The notes beneath the pieces were generated by a model. That model did not search any database and was not told where the DNA came from. It saw only the letters and a program-made list of their open reading frames with translations. A stretch of 64,000 nt of DNA from an uncultured Halomonas sp. (GTDB lineage: Bacteria; Pseudomonadota; Gammaproteobacteria; Pseudomonadales; Halomonadaceae): positions 164,288 through 228,287 of the forward strand of contig NZ_CANMTQ010000009.1 in NCBI RefSeq assembly GCF_947500835.1, read 5' to 3'. The translations under genes were made by a program, and so were the position numbers. Below are positions 7,550-17,424 of the stretch, piece by piece (positions within the stretch are counted from its first letter, which is position 1; each line of letters starts with the position of its first letter).

Positions 7550-9070
7550 TCACTCAGTCTCGGGGCGCATGGCCGGGAACAGCAGCACATCCCGAATAGA
7601 AGGGCTGTCCGTGAACAGCATCACCAGCCGGTCGATGCCGATGCCCTCCCCTGCGGTTGGCGGCAGCCCGTATTCCAGCGCCCGCACGTAGTCCGCGTCG
7701 TAATACATCGCCTCCAGATCACCGGCATCCTTCTCCGCCACCTGGGCCTTGAAGCGCTCCGCCTGATCCTCGGCGTCGTTGAGCTCCGAGAAGCCATTGG
7801 CGATCTCGCGCCCGCCGACGAAGAACTCGAATCGATCCGTGACGAAGGGGTTGGCATCATTGCGCCGGGCCAGCGGACTGACCTCCGCCGGGTATTCGGT
7901 AATGAAGGTCGGCTGGTCGAGCTTCGACTCGGCGACCTCCTCGAAGATTTCGGTCTGCAACTTGCCTAGGCCCCAACCCTCCTTGACCGAGATGCCTAGA
8001 CGCTCGGCAGTGGCCTTGGCCGCATCGAAAAGATCGATATCGCTTTCCCCGATGGGTTGTTCCAACTGCCCGCCGTGCTCGAGAATCGCCTGGCGCATCG
8101 TCAGGCGCTTGAAGGGCTGGCCGAGATCATACTCAGTGTCCTGATAGGTCAGCACGCTGGTATTCAATACCTCTTGCGCCACCTCACGCACCATCTCCTC
8201 GGTGAGATCGAGCAGATCACGGTAGTCCGCATAGGCCCAGTAGAACTCCAGCATGGTGAACTCGGGGTTGTGCCGCGTCGAGAGTCCTTCGTTTCTGAAG
8301 TTGCGATTGATCTCGAACACCCGCTCGAAGCCGCCCACCACCAGGCGCTTGAGATAAAGCTCCGGGGCGATGCGCAAGTACATGTCCATGTCCAGCGCAT
8401 TGTGATGGGTGATGAAGGGTCGCGCCACCGCGCCACCGGGAATCGGCTGCAGCATGGGCGTCTCGACCTCCATGAAGCCCCGTGCCTCGAAGAAACGTCG
8501 AATCGCCGAGACTACCCGGGCGCGCACTTCAAACGCCCGGCGTGACTCCGGGTTCATGATCAGATCCACATAGCGCTGGCGATAGCGCGCTTCCATATCG
8601 GTCAGGCCATGAAACTTGTCGGGCAGCGGACGCAGGCTCTTGGTCAGCAGCTTCGCCTCGACCATCATCACATAGAGATCGCCCTTGCCGGATTTGTGCA
8701 CCGGCCCTCGCGCCGCCACGATGTCGCCGATATCCCAGCTTTTTATATCTTCGAGCACATCGTCCGGCAGTCCTTTCTTGTCGACATAGAGCTGAATCTG
8801 ACCCGAGACGTCCTGAATCACCAGAAACGGGCCGCGCTTTCTGAGAATACGCCCCGCCACTGCGGCCTGACGATTGCGGCTTTCAAGCGCCGCCTTGTCG
8901 AACTCACCCAGCTCCGCCTGCAGCTCAGCGGCCAGGCTGTCGCGTCGGAAGTCGTTGGGAAAGGCGCTGTCGCCGGTTTCTGCCGCCTGCTCGCGACGCG
9001 CGGCCAGCTTGGCCCGGCGCTCCGCGATCAGATGGTTTTCATCCTGTTGAGGGGAATCCTGATTCGCCAT
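7550..9070 (-). CDS. lysS: Lysyl-tRNA synthetase, class II
   Basis: Charges tRNA-Lys with lysine in the cytoplasm. 506 residues, matching E. coli LysS. An N-terminal OB-fold anticodon-binding domain (about 60-170; [17 protein letters not shown]) is followed by the class II catalytic core. Motif 2 reads [20 protein letters not shown] and motif 3 [16 protein letters not shown]. It lies downstream of prfB on the same strand, as in E. coli, although a 176-base spacer containing repeat-like sequence separates them. Confidence 0.98.
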   Translation of the reverse strand: MANQDSPQQDENHLIAERRAKLAARREQAAETGDSAFPNDFRRDSLAAELQAELGEFDKAALESRNRQAAVAGRILRKRGPFLVIQDVSGQIQLYVDKKGLPDDVLEDIKSWDIGDIVAARGPVHKSGKGDLYVMMVEAKLLTKSLRPLPDKFHGLTDMEARYRQRYVDLIMNPESRRAFEVRARVVSAIRRFFEARGFMEVETPMLQPIPGGAVARPFITHHNALDMDMYLRIAPELYLKRLVVGGFERVFEINRNFRNEGLSTRHNPEFTMLEFYWAYADYRDLLDLTEEMVREVAQEVLNTSVLTYQDTEYDLGQPFKRLTMRQAILEHGGQLEQPIGESDIDLFDAAKATAERLGISVKEGWGLGKLQTEIFEEVAESKLDQPTFITEYPAEVSPLARRNDANPFVTDRFEFFVGGREIANGFSELNDAEDQAERFKAQVAEKDAGDLEAMYYDADYVRALEYGLPPTAGEGIGIDRLVMLFTDSPSIRDVLLFPAMRPETE

Positions 9071-9119
9071 TGCTCTGCCTGTGAGTAAAAAGTCTCAAAT
9101 ACGAAAACTGTTCCATCCA

Positions 9120-9246
9120 AACTCTCGGAACCGTCGTGAGCGCCGCCGAGACAAGGCGGACCTCGGCGAGAAAGCGCAGTTGACTGGGGTGTCAATGAGC
9201 ATTTTGAGGCGAGGTCCAACGCCGTATTCGGCAAGCGCAACAGGTT
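9120..9246. repeat. Intergenic hairpin repeat element C, related to element A
   Basis: This spacer between prfB and lysS contains AGTTGACTGGGGTGTCAATG (9178-9197), a hairpin TTGAC-TGGGGT-GTCAA. Element A on the opposite strand has AGTTTACTGGTGTAAACGAG at the matching place, so the stem is kept although one base pair differs. Both continue with a GAG-A-TTTG motif, and both spacers contain AACAGGTTC near their right end on the plus strand. Suggested to be members of one repeat family. The last bases reach the prfB stop codon. Confidence 0.5.
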
Positions 9247-10345
9247 CTACAACCCTTGTTTCAAGCTGGCCACGATGAACTGGTCCAGGTCGCCGTCAAG
9301 CACCTTGTCGCAGTTGCTCGACTGAACGCCGGTACGCAGATCCTTGATGCGCTGATCGTCCAGCACATAGGAGCGTATCTGACTGCCCCAGCCGATGTCC
9401 GCCTTGCTGTCCTCTGCCTGCTGCTTGGCAGCATTGCGCTTGTCCATCTCGTGCTCCCACAGCTTCGCCTTGAGCTGCTTCATGGCGAAATCCCGGTTGG
9501 CGTGCTGGCTGCGCTGACTCTGGCAGGCCACCACGATGCCGGTGGGCTCGTGGGTGATCCGCACCGCGGAATCCGTGGTGTTGACGTGCTGGCCGCCGGC
9601 GCCGCTGGAGCGATAGGTATCGGTGCGCAGGTCCGCCGGATTGATATCGACCTCGAAACTGTCATCGATCTCCGGTGACAGAAATACCGAGGCAAACGAC
9701 GTATGTCGGCGGCCGCCGGAATCAAACGGGCTCTTGCGCACCAGACGATGCACTCCGGTCTCGGTGCGCAGCCAGCCGAAGGCATAATCGCCCTGGACAT
9801 GGATCGTCGCGGACTTGATGCCCGCCACCTCCCCACTGGAAAGCTCGACGATCTCCGCCTTGAATCCGTGATGCTCCGCCCAGCGCAGATACATGCGCAG
9901 CAGCATGTTGCCCCAGTCCTGGGCCTCGGTACCGCCGGAGCCGGCCTGAATGTCGAGATAGGCGTTGTTGGCGTCCATCTCGCCGGAGAACATGCGGCGG
10001 AACTCGAGTTTCTCCAGGGCCGCTTCGAGCTGGGCAAGCTCCTTGTTGACCTCTTCGACGGTGCCTTCGTCCTCTTCCATCACCGCCAGTTCGAGCAGCT
10101 CTGCGTTATCGGTCAGTCCTTGATCGAGCTCGTCGATGGTGCCGACGATCTGCTCCAGGCTGGCCCGCTCCTTGCCCAGTTTCTGGGCGTAGTCTGGATC
10201 GTTCCAGACGTCTGGATTCTCGAGTTCCCGGGTGACTTCCTCTAGCCGATCCTTGCGTTCGGCATAGTCAAAGATACCCCCTCAGGATGTCCGTGCGTTC
10301 GGACAGATCCTTGATGAGATTCGTGATCGGATTGATCTCTTGCAT
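9247..10345 (-). CDS. prfB: Peptide chain release factor 2 with programmed +1 frameshift
   Basis: Recognises UGA and UAA stop codons and triggers peptide release. The gene is in two frames. Frame 0 begins at the ATG 10343-10345 and meets an in-frame TGA (10268-10270) after 25 codons; a +1 shift at CTT-TGA-C continues as a 340-codon frame to 9247. The product is 365 residues, exactly the E. coli length. The codon-recognition tripeptide SPF ([14 protein letters not shown]) and catalytic GGQ ([14 protein letters not shown]) are present. The shift makes synthesis autoregulated: low RF2 favours reading past the TGA. lysS follows. Confidence 0.97.
10267..10282 (-). promoter_or_regulatory. RF2 programmed +1 frameshift signal
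   Basis: On the minus strand AGGGGGTATCTTTGAC: an internal Shine-Dalgarno (AGGGGG) three bases before the CTT slippery codon, the TGA stop and a following C. By recollection this is identical to the E. coli prfB element. It is the only way to join the two prfB frames. Confidence 0.95.
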
Positions 10346-10642
10346 GATGATCCTGTTTTGGTGTGCTACGTGAAGTATGAAGGGACGGGCAAAAGCCGCT
10401 CATTGTAGCCAACCGACGCTGTAGCGTCATCCTGCGAGCCGCCTTGTGTGTTGCTCGACCTGATGCCGCCAATCGCTGGCAGTCATTTTTACTGCCAGCA
10501 ATCTACTACGATAGTGGAATACGCTATGACACATTCATCCTAGACAAGCATGTTTCTGAAAAGGGAAGATTAGAAAAGTCTAGCCGTGTCAGCATGAGCC
10601 TGCTGACGAATAGTAGTCGGATCAACGAACAAGGATGACAGG
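10346..10642. promoter_or_regulatory. prfB/opp divergent spacer with two dyads
   Basis: About 300 bases without a gene, carrying the divergent promoters of prfB and the opp operon. Two perfect short dyads are visible: GCTGGCAGT (10475-10483) with ACTGCCAGC (10491-10499) around a 7-base loop, and GTCAGCA (10588-10594) with TGCTGAC (10601-10607). The second lies in the presumed leader of oppA. Either could be an operator or a small RNA hairpin. No convincing -35/-10 pair could be fixed. Confidence 0.35.
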
Positions 10643-12226
10643 ATGCCGATTTTCCGCCGTTCCCTATTGAGTGTTCTAACACTCTCAACCAGCCTGCTTG
10701 CCACCACGCTGCAGGCCCAGACCCTGGATATCGGCGTCATGGGGGAGCTTGCCTCCTTCGATGCCTCCCAGGTCTCCGGCGGGGTGTGGGAATCCCAGGT
10801 ACTGATGGACGTCTACGAAGGCCTGGTCAAGAAAGCCCCGGACGGGGAAATCCTGCCGGGCATGGCGACCTCCTGGGAGGTTTCCGAGGATGGCAAGACC
10901 TATACGTTCAAGATGCGGGACGGCGCCAAGTGGTCCGACGGGGAGCCGGTTACCGCCGAGGACTTCGTATTTGGCTGGCGCAACATGCTGGACCCGGAGA
11001 ACGCCTCCAAATACGCCTACATGCTCTATCCGGTGGTCAATGCCAAGGCGGTCAACGTCGGTGACAAACCCCTCGATGCCTTGGGTGTAAAGTCCCTCGA
11101 CGATGGCAAGACCTTTGAAGTCACCCTCAACTCGCCGACCCCCTACTTCATTCAACTGCTGACCCACTACACCGCCTATCCGGCGCCGAAGCACACCGCC
11201 GAGAAGTACGGCAAGCAGTGGGTAAAGCTCGACAACATCGCCACCAACGGCGCTTTCAAGCCTACGCAGTGGGTGTCCCAGTCGCGTATCACCGCGGTCA
11301 AGAACCCGCAGTACTACGAGGCCGATCAGGTCGCCCTCGATCAGGTCAACTATCACACCACGGAAGATCGCAATGCGGGTGTCTCGCGCTTTCGCGCCGG
11401 GGAACTCGATGTTCTCAGAGAGTATCCGTCCAGCCGCTATCAATGGCTGAAGGACAATTTGCCGGACGCCACCCACATGGCCCCTTATCTGGGCTCCTAC
11501 TACTACGTGCTCAATCATCGCGAGGGCCGCCCTACCGCGGACAAGCGGGTGCGCGAGGCATTGAATCTGGCGGCGCGGCGCAACGTGATCGCCGAGCAGA
11601 TCATGGCCGGCACCTTCCTGCCTTCACGCTCCTTCGTGCCCAAGGGCACCGACAACTACGATGTCCAGACCATGGATTTGGGCGAGGACATGGATGCGCG
11701 CATGGAAAAGGCCAAGCAATTGCTCGAAGAAGCCGGCTATGGTCCGGGCAATCCTCTCAATCTGCGCCTGCGCTACAACACCTCGGATGAGCACAAGAAG
11801 ATCGCCGTGGCCATGGCGGCCATGTGGCGCCCGCTGGGGATCAACGTCGAGATGGTCAATTCAGAAGCCACGGTGCATTACCAGACCATCGCCCAGGGCG
11901 ATTTCGACGTGGCCCGGGCCGGCTGGATCGCCGACTACAACGACGCCGAGAACTTCCTGACTCTGCTACGTAGCGGCGTCGGCAACAATTACGGCGCCTA
12001 TTCCAATCCGGAGTACGACGCCCTGCTGGACAAGGCCTCCACTACCCTGGACGCGGAGGAGCGCGAGAAGGTTCTGGAGCAGGCGGAGCAGCTTGCCATG
12101 AACGACTACGCCCTGGTGCCGCTGCTCTACTACGTCTCGCGCAACCTGGTGAACCCCAAGATGCGTGGCTGGGAAGATAACGTCGACGACGACCATCCCT
12201 CTCGCTGGATCAGCATCGAGGAATAA
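10643..12226 (+). CDS. oppA: Peptide ABC transporter substrate-binding protein (OppA family), copy 1
   Basis: Periplasmic binding protein for oligopeptide uptake, 527 residues, SBP family 5. A signal peptide is evident (basic MPIFRR, a hydrophobic stretch, then LQAQT), followed by LVKKAPDGEILPGMATSWEVSEDGKTYTF and WSDGEPVTAEDFVFGW, the family signature region. No lipobox Cys, so it is probably soluble in the periplasm. First gene of a five-gene operon; its TAA overlaps the next ATG by one base (TAATG), implying coupled translation. Specificity cannot be read from the sequence. Confidence 0.94.
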   Translation: MPIFRRSLLSVLTLSTSLLATTLQAQTLDIGVMGELASFDASQVSGGVWESQVLMDVYEGLVKKAPDGEILPGMATSWEVSEDGKTYTFKMRDGAKWSDGEPVTAEDFVFGWRNMLDPENASKYAYMLYPVVNAKAVNVGDKPLDALGVKSLDDGKTFEVTLNSPTPYFIQLLTHYTAYPAPKHTAEKYGKQWVKLDNIATNGAFKPTQWVSQSRITAVKNPQYYEADQVALDQVNYHTTEDRNAGVSRFRAGELDVLREYPSSRYQWLKDNLPDATHMAPYLGSYYYVLNHREGRPTADKRVREALNLAARRNVIAEQIMAGTFLPSRSFVPKGTDNYDVQTMDLGEDMDARMEKAKQLLEEAGYGPGNPLNLRLRYNTSDEHKKIAVAMAAMWRPLGINVEMVNSEATVHYQTIAQGDFDVARAGWIADYNDAENFLTLLRSGVGNNYGAYSNPEYDALLDKASTTLDAEEREKVLEQAEQLAMNDYALVPLLYYVSRNLVNPKMRGWEDNVDDDHPSRWISIEE

Positions 12227-13809
12227 TGGCTTTCCATCGGCTGACATGCCGGCTATTGCCGGCACTGCTGATCCTTGTCGTCTCGAGCGTCGCTCAGGGT
12301 GCGACGCTCGAGATCGGCAACGGCGCCGAGCCCGGCACCCTGGACCCGCAGAAGGTCAACGGCAACTGGGAAACGCGGATCACCCGGGCGCTGTTCGATC
12401 GTCTGATCGATTATGCCCCCGACGGCAGCCTGGTGCCGGGTCTGGCCGAGTCCTGGCGCATCAGCGACGATGGCAGGACCTATAGGTTCAAGCTGCGTGG
12501 CGCCAAATGGTCCGACGGAGTCCCGATCACCGCTGATGATGCGGTCTTCGCCCTGCGCCGGCTGCTGACCCCGGCCACCGCCAACCACAACGCCACGCTC
12601 TACTACGCCATTCGCAATGCCCGTAAGGTCAATACTGGCCAGGCCGATCCGTCCACCCTCGGGGTAGAGGCCATGGACGATCGCACCCTGGTCGTTCATT
12701 TGAGCGAACCCACGGCCTATTTTCTGCAGGCACTGGCGATGAGCGAAGCCGCACCGCTCCCAGAGCACGCGCTCAAAGCCCAGGGCGATGACTGGACCGA
12801 TCCAGGGCGCATGGTCTCAAGCGGTGCCTTCACTCTCGACGAGTGGCGTCCTCAAGAGCGCATTCGAGTCATCAAGAATCCGCATTTTTATGCCGCGAAA
12901 GACGTCTCTCTCGACAGCGTGTTGTTCCACCCCATCGAGGATGCCGGTTCTGCCCTGAATCGCTTTCGCACCGGCGCCCTGGACATCGCCTATTCCAGCG
13001 TTCCTTCGTCGCGCTTTTCCTGGGCGAAGAATAATCTCGGCGATGCCCTGCGGGTCGGCCCCTTGGTGGCCCAGTATTTCTACATGTTAAATGTGCGCGA
13101 GGGTCAGCCGCTCGCGGACAAACGCATTCGCGAGGCGCTCAATCTGGTGGTGCGCCGGGACGTGATCACCCGCCAGATTCTCGGCATGGGCCAGGACGCA
13201 TCCTACTGGTACGTGCCCCGCACCACCGCCGGTGGCGCTCGAGGGGAGATGGCCTTCGCCGACTGGTCGATGGACAAGCGTATGGCCCGAGCCAGGCAGC
13301 TGATGCAAGCGGCGGGCTACGGTCCGGATCGCCCGCTTGATCTGACGCTGCGCTACAACACCCTGGAAGATCACAAGAAGATCGCCGTGGCGGTGGCGGC
13401 CATGTGGCGGGAGCTGGGCGTCAACGTGGAGCTGATCAATTCAGAGGCTGCGGTGCACTACTCGAGCGTCAATCAGGGCCAGTTCCAGGTGGCCCGCTAC
13501 GGCATGATGGCCACGGTCAACGACCCTTACGATTTTCTCAACGCCTATGCCACGGGTGGCTCGGCCCACAAGAGCAGCGGCTATCAAAGCGACCGCTACG
13601 ACGCATTGGTTGAGCAAAGCACATGGGAGCTCGATGAAGCAAAGCGTGCCGACCTGATGACCCAAGCGCAGCAGCATCTGCTTGACGACTACGCGCTACT
13701 GCCCCTGTACGACTATGTCAGCGTTCACCTGGTGTCGCCGACAATCAACGGCTGGCAGGTCACCCCTACCGACGTGCATCCGCTTCGCTATATCACTATC
13801 GAGGACTAA
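12226..13809 (+). CDS. Peptide ABC transporter substrate-binding protein (OppA family), copy 2
   Basis: Second SBP family 5 protein, also 527 residues and clearly a diverged duplicate of copy 1: it shares MAAMWR-LG-NVE--NSEA-VHY and the LRYNT--DHKKIAVA block. A signal peptide with a cleavage region near VAQGA directs it to the periplasm. Residues lining the substrate cleft differ between the copies, so the two may widen or split the peptide range of a single permease (inference). The permease genes follow after 69 bases. Confidence 0.93.
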   Translation: MAFHRLTCRLLPALLILVVSSVAQGATLEIGNGAEPGTLDPQKVNGNWETRITRALFDRLIDYAPDGSLVPGLAESWRISDDGRTYRFKLRGAKWSDGVPITADDAVFALRRLLTPATANHNATLYYAIRNARKVNTGQADPSTLGVEAMDDRTLVVHLSEPTAYFLQALAMSEAAPLPEHALKAQGDDWTDPGRMVSSGAFTLDEWRPQERIRVIKNPHFYAAKDVSLDSVLFHPIEDAGSALNRFRTGALDIAYSSVPSSRFSWAKNNLGDALRVGPLVAQYFYMLNVREGQPLADKRIREALNLVVRRDVITRQILGMGQDASYWYVPRTTAGGARGEMAFADWSMDKRMARARQLMQAAGYGPDRPLDLTLRYNTLEDHKKIAVAVAAMWRELGVNVELINSEAAVHYSSVNQGQFQVARYGMMATVNDPYDFLNAYATGGSAHKSSGYQSDRYDALVEQSTWELDEAKRADLMTQAQQHLLDDYALLPLYDYVSVHLVSPTINGWQVTPTDVHPLRYITIED

Positions 13810-13878
13810 TCCCTTGATCTATCTTTGTTGCCGCCATCACGATCAGCAGCGCCCCCTTTTACCACGAAGGATCGCCAC

Positions 13879-14805
13879 ATGCTGAGCTATATTCTCAAGC
13901 GCCTGCTGATGGCGATTCCAACCCTGCTGATCGTCATCACCCTCTCGTTCTTTTTGATGCGTATCGCCCCGGGCGGGCCCTTTGACGGCGAGCGCCAGCT
14001 CCCGCCGGAGATAGAGGCCAATCTGATGGCCGCCTATCATCTCGACGAGCCCCTGCCCATGCAGTACCTGCGCTACATGGGCAACCTGCTGCAGGGGGAC
14101 TTCGGCCCCTCCTTCAAGTACAAGGATTTCTCCGTCACCGATCTGATCGCTCAGGGCTTCCCGGTGAGTCTGGAACTGGGCTTCTGGGCGATCCTGCTGG
14201 CACTCGCGATCGGCTTGCCCCTGGGCATCATTGCCGCCTTGAAGCGCAATACCGCCGTGGACTATGCGGTGATGGGCACGGCGCTTGCGGGTATCGCCGT
14301 GCCCAACTTCGTCATCGCCCCCATTCTGGCGCTGGTGTTCGGCGTGACGCTTGCCTGGCTGCCGGTGGGGGGCTGGAACGGCGGTGCCTGGCAGAACATG
14401 GTGCTGCCGGTGATCGCCCTGTCGATCCAGCAGATCGCCTACATCGCCCGCATGATGCGCGCCTCGATGATCGAGGTGCTAAGCAGTCATTTCATTCGCA
14501 CCGCTCGGGCCAAGGGGCTCTCCGAGTCCAAGGTGATTCTGCGCCATGCGCTGCAACCGGCGCTTTTGCCGGTGCTCTCCTATCTGGGACCGGCCATCGC
14601 CGGCATCATCACCGGCTCAGTAGTCATCGAGCAGATCTTCGGCATCCCCGGCATCGGGCGCTACTTCGTCCAGGCGGCGCTAAATCGCGACTACACCCTG
14701 GTGATGGGCACGGTAGTGTTCTACGGCGCCCTGATCGTGCTGCTCAACCTGATCGTGGACCTGCTTTATTCGGTGCTCGATCCGCAAATCCGCTATGACG
14801 ACTGA
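13879..14805 (+). CDS. oppB: Oligopeptide ABC transporter permease OppB
   Basis: Inner-membrane permease subunit, 308 residues (E. coli OppB 306). The ATG at 13879 is chosen because AAGGA lies upstream and the protein then begins MLSYILKRLLMAIPTLL as in the family; an earlier frame from 13825 adds 18 unlikely residues. About six membrane helices and the EAA-type cytoplasmic loop (RTARAKGLSESKVILRHAL) that contacts the ATPase are visible. The stop overlaps the oppC start (TGATG). Confidence 0.96.
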   Translation: MLSYILKRLLMAIPTLLIVITLSFFLMRIAPGGPFDGERQLPPEIEANLMAAYHLDEPLPMQYLRYMGNLLQGDFGPSFKYKDFSVTDLIAQGFPVSLELGFWAILLALAIGLPLGIIAALKRNTAVDYAVMGTALAGIAVPNFVIAPILALVFGVTLAWLPVGGWNGGAWQNMVLPVIALSIQQIAYIARMMRASMIEVLSSHFIRTARAKGLSESKVILRHALQPALLPVLSYLGPAIAGIITGSVVIEQIFGIPGIGRYFVQAALNRDYTLVMGTVVFYGALIVLLNLIVDLLYSVLDPQIRYDD

Positions 14806-15752
14806 TGCCCATGACCACTGACACCACGCCCTACAGCGGTGAAAACCTTCCCGCGGGCAGCCCCAACCCGCCGTCTCGACCCGACCCAAGCGCGGCTGCC
14901 GAAAAAGGCCAGAGCCTAGGCCGGGAGGCCTGGCGGCGCCTGAAACAGAACAAGGCGGCCATGGCCAGCCTGTGGCTTTTGGTTGTCATCGCTCTTGCCT
15001 GTCTCATTGGCCCCTATCTGCTGCCCTGGGGCCTGGCGGAGGTGGACTGGAACGCCTTCAACGTCGCGCCCACCCTGGAAGGCGGTCATTTTCTCGGCAC
15101 CGACGCCAACGGCCGCGACCTGCTCGCCCGCACTCTCTACGGCGGCCGGGTGTCGCTTTCCGTGGCCCTGGTCGCCACTCTGGTCAGCCTGGTGATTGGC
15201 GTGCTTTATGGTGCGATAGCAGGCTATGCAGGGGGACGCACCGACAATCTGATGATGCGCTTCGTCGACATCATGTATTCCCTGCCCTTCATGTTCCTGG
15301 TGATCCTGTTGATGGTGGTGTTCGGGCGCAACATCTTCCTGATCTACGCCGCCATCGGCGCGGTGGAGTGGCTCGACATGGCCCGCATCGTGCGCGGCCA
15401 GACCCTGGGGCTCAAGCGCCGGGAGTTCGTCGAGGCCGCTCATGCCCTCGGGGTCAGCAATCGCGCCATCATCACCCGCCATATGATTCCTAATGCCATT
15501 GGTCCTGTGATCATCTACGTCACCCTCACCGTGCCCAAGGTGATCCTGCTGGAGAGCTTCCTGTCGTTTCTTGGTCTCGGCGTTCAGGAACCCCTGACCA
15601 GCTGGGGTGTGCTGATCAGCGAGGGCACCGACATGATGCAAAGCGCCCCTTGGATGCTGCTGGTGCCGGCGGTATTCCTGGCGCTGACGCTGTTCTGCCT
15701 GAATTTCCTGGGCGATGGGCTGAGAGATGCCCTTGATCCCAAGACCCGCTAG
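14805..15752 (+). CDS. oppC: Oligopeptide ABC transporter permease OppC
   Basis: Second inner-membrane permease subunit, 315 residues. A Pro/Ser-rich cytoplasmic N-terminus of about 45 residues precedes the first helix and LKQNKAAMASLWLL. The GTDANGRDLLARTLYGGRVSL motif is diagnostic of the OppC/DppC group, and the EAA loop reads EFVEAAHALGVSNRAIITRHM. A second in-frame ATG (codon 3) is an alternative start. The gene overlaps oppB by one base and is followed 9 bases later by the ATPase gene. Confidence 0.96.
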   Translation: MPMTTDTTPYSGENLPAGSPNPPSRPDPSAAAEKGQSLGREAWRRLKQNKAAMASLWLLVVIALACLIGPYLLPWGLAEVDWNAFNVAPTLEGGHFLGTDANGRDLLARTLYGGRVSLSVALVATLVSLVIGVLYGAIAGYAGGRTDNLMMRFVDIMYSLPFMFLVILLMVVFGRNIFLIYAAIGAVEWLDMARIVRGQTLGLKRREFVEAAHALGVSNRAIITRHMIPNAIGPVIIYVTLTVPKVILLESFLSFLGLGVQEPLTSWGVLISEGTDMMQSAPWMLLVPAVFLALTLFCLNFLGDGLRDALDPKTR

Positions 15753-15761
15753 GAATCCATC

Positions 15762-17360
15762 ATGACGACTCCCCTACTTGAAATTGATGATCTGTGCGTT
15801 GACTTCCATCTGCCGGATGGTGAGGTGTCGGCGGTCAAGCATGTCAGCCTGAGCATCAAGAAGGGCGAGACCCTGGCACTTGTCGGCGAGTCCGGCTCCG
15901 GCAAGTCCGTGACCAGTACCGCCATCCTGCGCTTGCTGCCGGAGCTCGCCGGCATTCGCGGCGCGATCCGCTTTCACGGCGAGAACCTGCTCGACGCTTC
16001 GAATCGACGCATGCGCGAGCTTCGCGGCGACCGTATTGCCACGATCTTCCAGGAGCCCATGACCTCCCTCAACCCGCTGCATCGTATCGGCGATCAGATC
16101 GCGGAGGTGCTGCGCCTGCACCGGGGGCTGCGGGGCAAGCGCGCCCAAACCCGGGTAGTCGAACTGCTCGAACAGGTAGGCATTCCCGAGCCGGCGCGGC
16201 GGGTGAAGAGCTACCCTTATGAGCTCTCCGGCGGCCAGCGCCAGCGGGTGATGATCGCCATGGCGCTGGCCTGCGAGCCGGAACTGTTGATCGCGGACGA
16301 GCCCACTACGGCTCTGGACGTCACGGTGCAAGCACAGATACTGAAGCTGCTCAAGGAGTTGCAGCAGCGCTATGGCATGGCGATCCTGTTTATCACCCAT
16401 GATCTGGGTATCGTGCGCCACTTTGCCGACCGGGTCTGCGTGATGCGACAAGGCGAACTGCTCGAACAAGGCACCACAAAAGAGGTTTTCGCCAATCCAC
16501 AACATGCCTACACCCGGGCCTTGATCGATGCGGAACCCAGTGGCAGCAAGGCGCCGGTGCCCGAGAATAGCCCGGTGCTGCTCGAGGCCGATCATGTGCA
16601 GGTGCGCTTCACCACCAAGCGTCGCTGGTTCGGCCACAACGACTATTTCGAAGCGGTGCGCGGCATCGATATTACCTTGAAGCGAGGCCAGACCCTGGGG
16701 ATCGTCGGCGAGTCCGGTTCCGGCAAGTCGACCCTGGGCCGAGCGCTTTTGCGCCTGCTCAAGAGCCAAGGCGAGATTCGCTTCGACGACAGCGATATTT
16801 CCCACCTGGAGGCGGCGGCCATGCGCCCCCTGCGCAAGCGCATGCAGGTGGTGTTCCAGGACCCTTTCGGCTCACTGTCGCCGCGGCTGACCGTGGGCGA
16901 GATCGTCGGTGAAGGCTTGCGGGTGCATCATCCGGAACTCAAGCGCGCCGAGCGGGACCAGCGGGTTCAGGAGGCGCTCAAGGAAGTGGCCCTGGACCCT
17001 GCCATGCGCAAGCGCTACCCCCATGAGTTTTCCGGCGGCCAGCGCCAGCGTATCGCCATCGCCCGGGCCCTGGTATTGAAGCCGGAGTTCTTGCTACTCG
17101 ATGAACCCACCTCGGCACTGGATCGCTCGGTACAGGCCACGGTGATAGAGCTGCTGCGGGAACTACAGCGCAAGCACGACCTGACCTATCTGTTCATCAG
17201 CCACGATCTGGCGGTGGTACGGGCGCTGGCGGATAGCGTACTGGTGATGAAGGAAGGCCAGGTCGTCGAGCAGGGTACGACCCTGGCGCTGTTCGACAAC
17301 CCCCAGGAATCCTATACCCGGGAGCTGATGCGAGCGGCCTTCATGAACGATGCGGCCTGA
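15762..17360 (+). CDS. Fused oligopeptide ABC transporter ATPase (OppD-OppF in one chain)
   Basis: Both ATPase subunits of the importer in one polypeptide of 532 residues. The first nucleotide-binding domain (about 1-255) has Walker [10 protein letters not shown], signature [12 protein letters not shown] and Walker [13 protein letters not shown]; the second (about 275-532) has [21 protein letters not shown] and [11 protein letters not shown]. Each carries the oligopeptide-type C-terminal extension. Classical Opp systems encode OppD and OppF separately; fusion is known in YejF and GsiA. Last gene of the operon, followed by a terminator. Confidence 0.96.
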   Translation: MTTPLLEIDDLCVDFHLPDGEVSAVKHVSLSIKKGETLALVGESGSGKSVTSTAILRLLPELAGIRGAIRFHGENLLDASNRRMRELRGDRIATIFQEPMTSLNPLHRIGDQIAEVLRLHRGLRGKRAQTRVVELLEQVGIPEPARRVKSYPYELSGGQRQRVMIAMALACEPELLIADEPTTALDVTVQAQILKLLKELQQRYGMAILFITHDLGIVRHFADRVCVMRQGELLEQGTTKEVFANPQHAYTRALIDAEPSGSKAPVPENSPVLLEADHVQVRFTTKRRWFGHNDYFEAVRGIDITLKRGQTLGIVGESGSGKSTLGRALLRLLKSQGEIRFDDSDISHLEAAAMRPLRKRMQVVFQDPFGSLSPRLTVGEIVGEGLRVHHPELKRAERDQRVQEALKEVALDPAMRKRYPHEFSGGQRQRIAIARALVLKPEFLLLDEPTSALDRSVQATVIELLRELQRKHDLTYLFISHDLAVVRALADSVLVMKEGQVVEQGTTLALFDNPQESYTRELMRAAFMNDAA

Positions 17361-17377
17361 AATCGCCAATCAATAAA

Positions 17378-17398
17378 AACCCGGCGCGAGGCCGGGTT
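17378..17398. terminator. Shared terminator between opp and fadL
   Basis: AACCCGGC (17378-17385) pairs with GCCGGGTT (17391-17398). A-rich sequence before and TTTGG after allow it to work in both directions, closing opp on the plus strand and fadL on the minus strand. Confidence 0.8.
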
Positions 17399-17424
17399 TG
17401 GTATTGGTGAGCTTCCGCGACTAG

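Noticed and set aside
10685..11518. 277-codon minus-strand frame inside oppA
   Set aside because: Antisense shadow of a signal-peptide-bearing binding protein.
15774..16805. 343-codon minus-strand frame inside the fused opp ATPase
   Set aside because: Shadow of the coding strand; no start signal and no domain.
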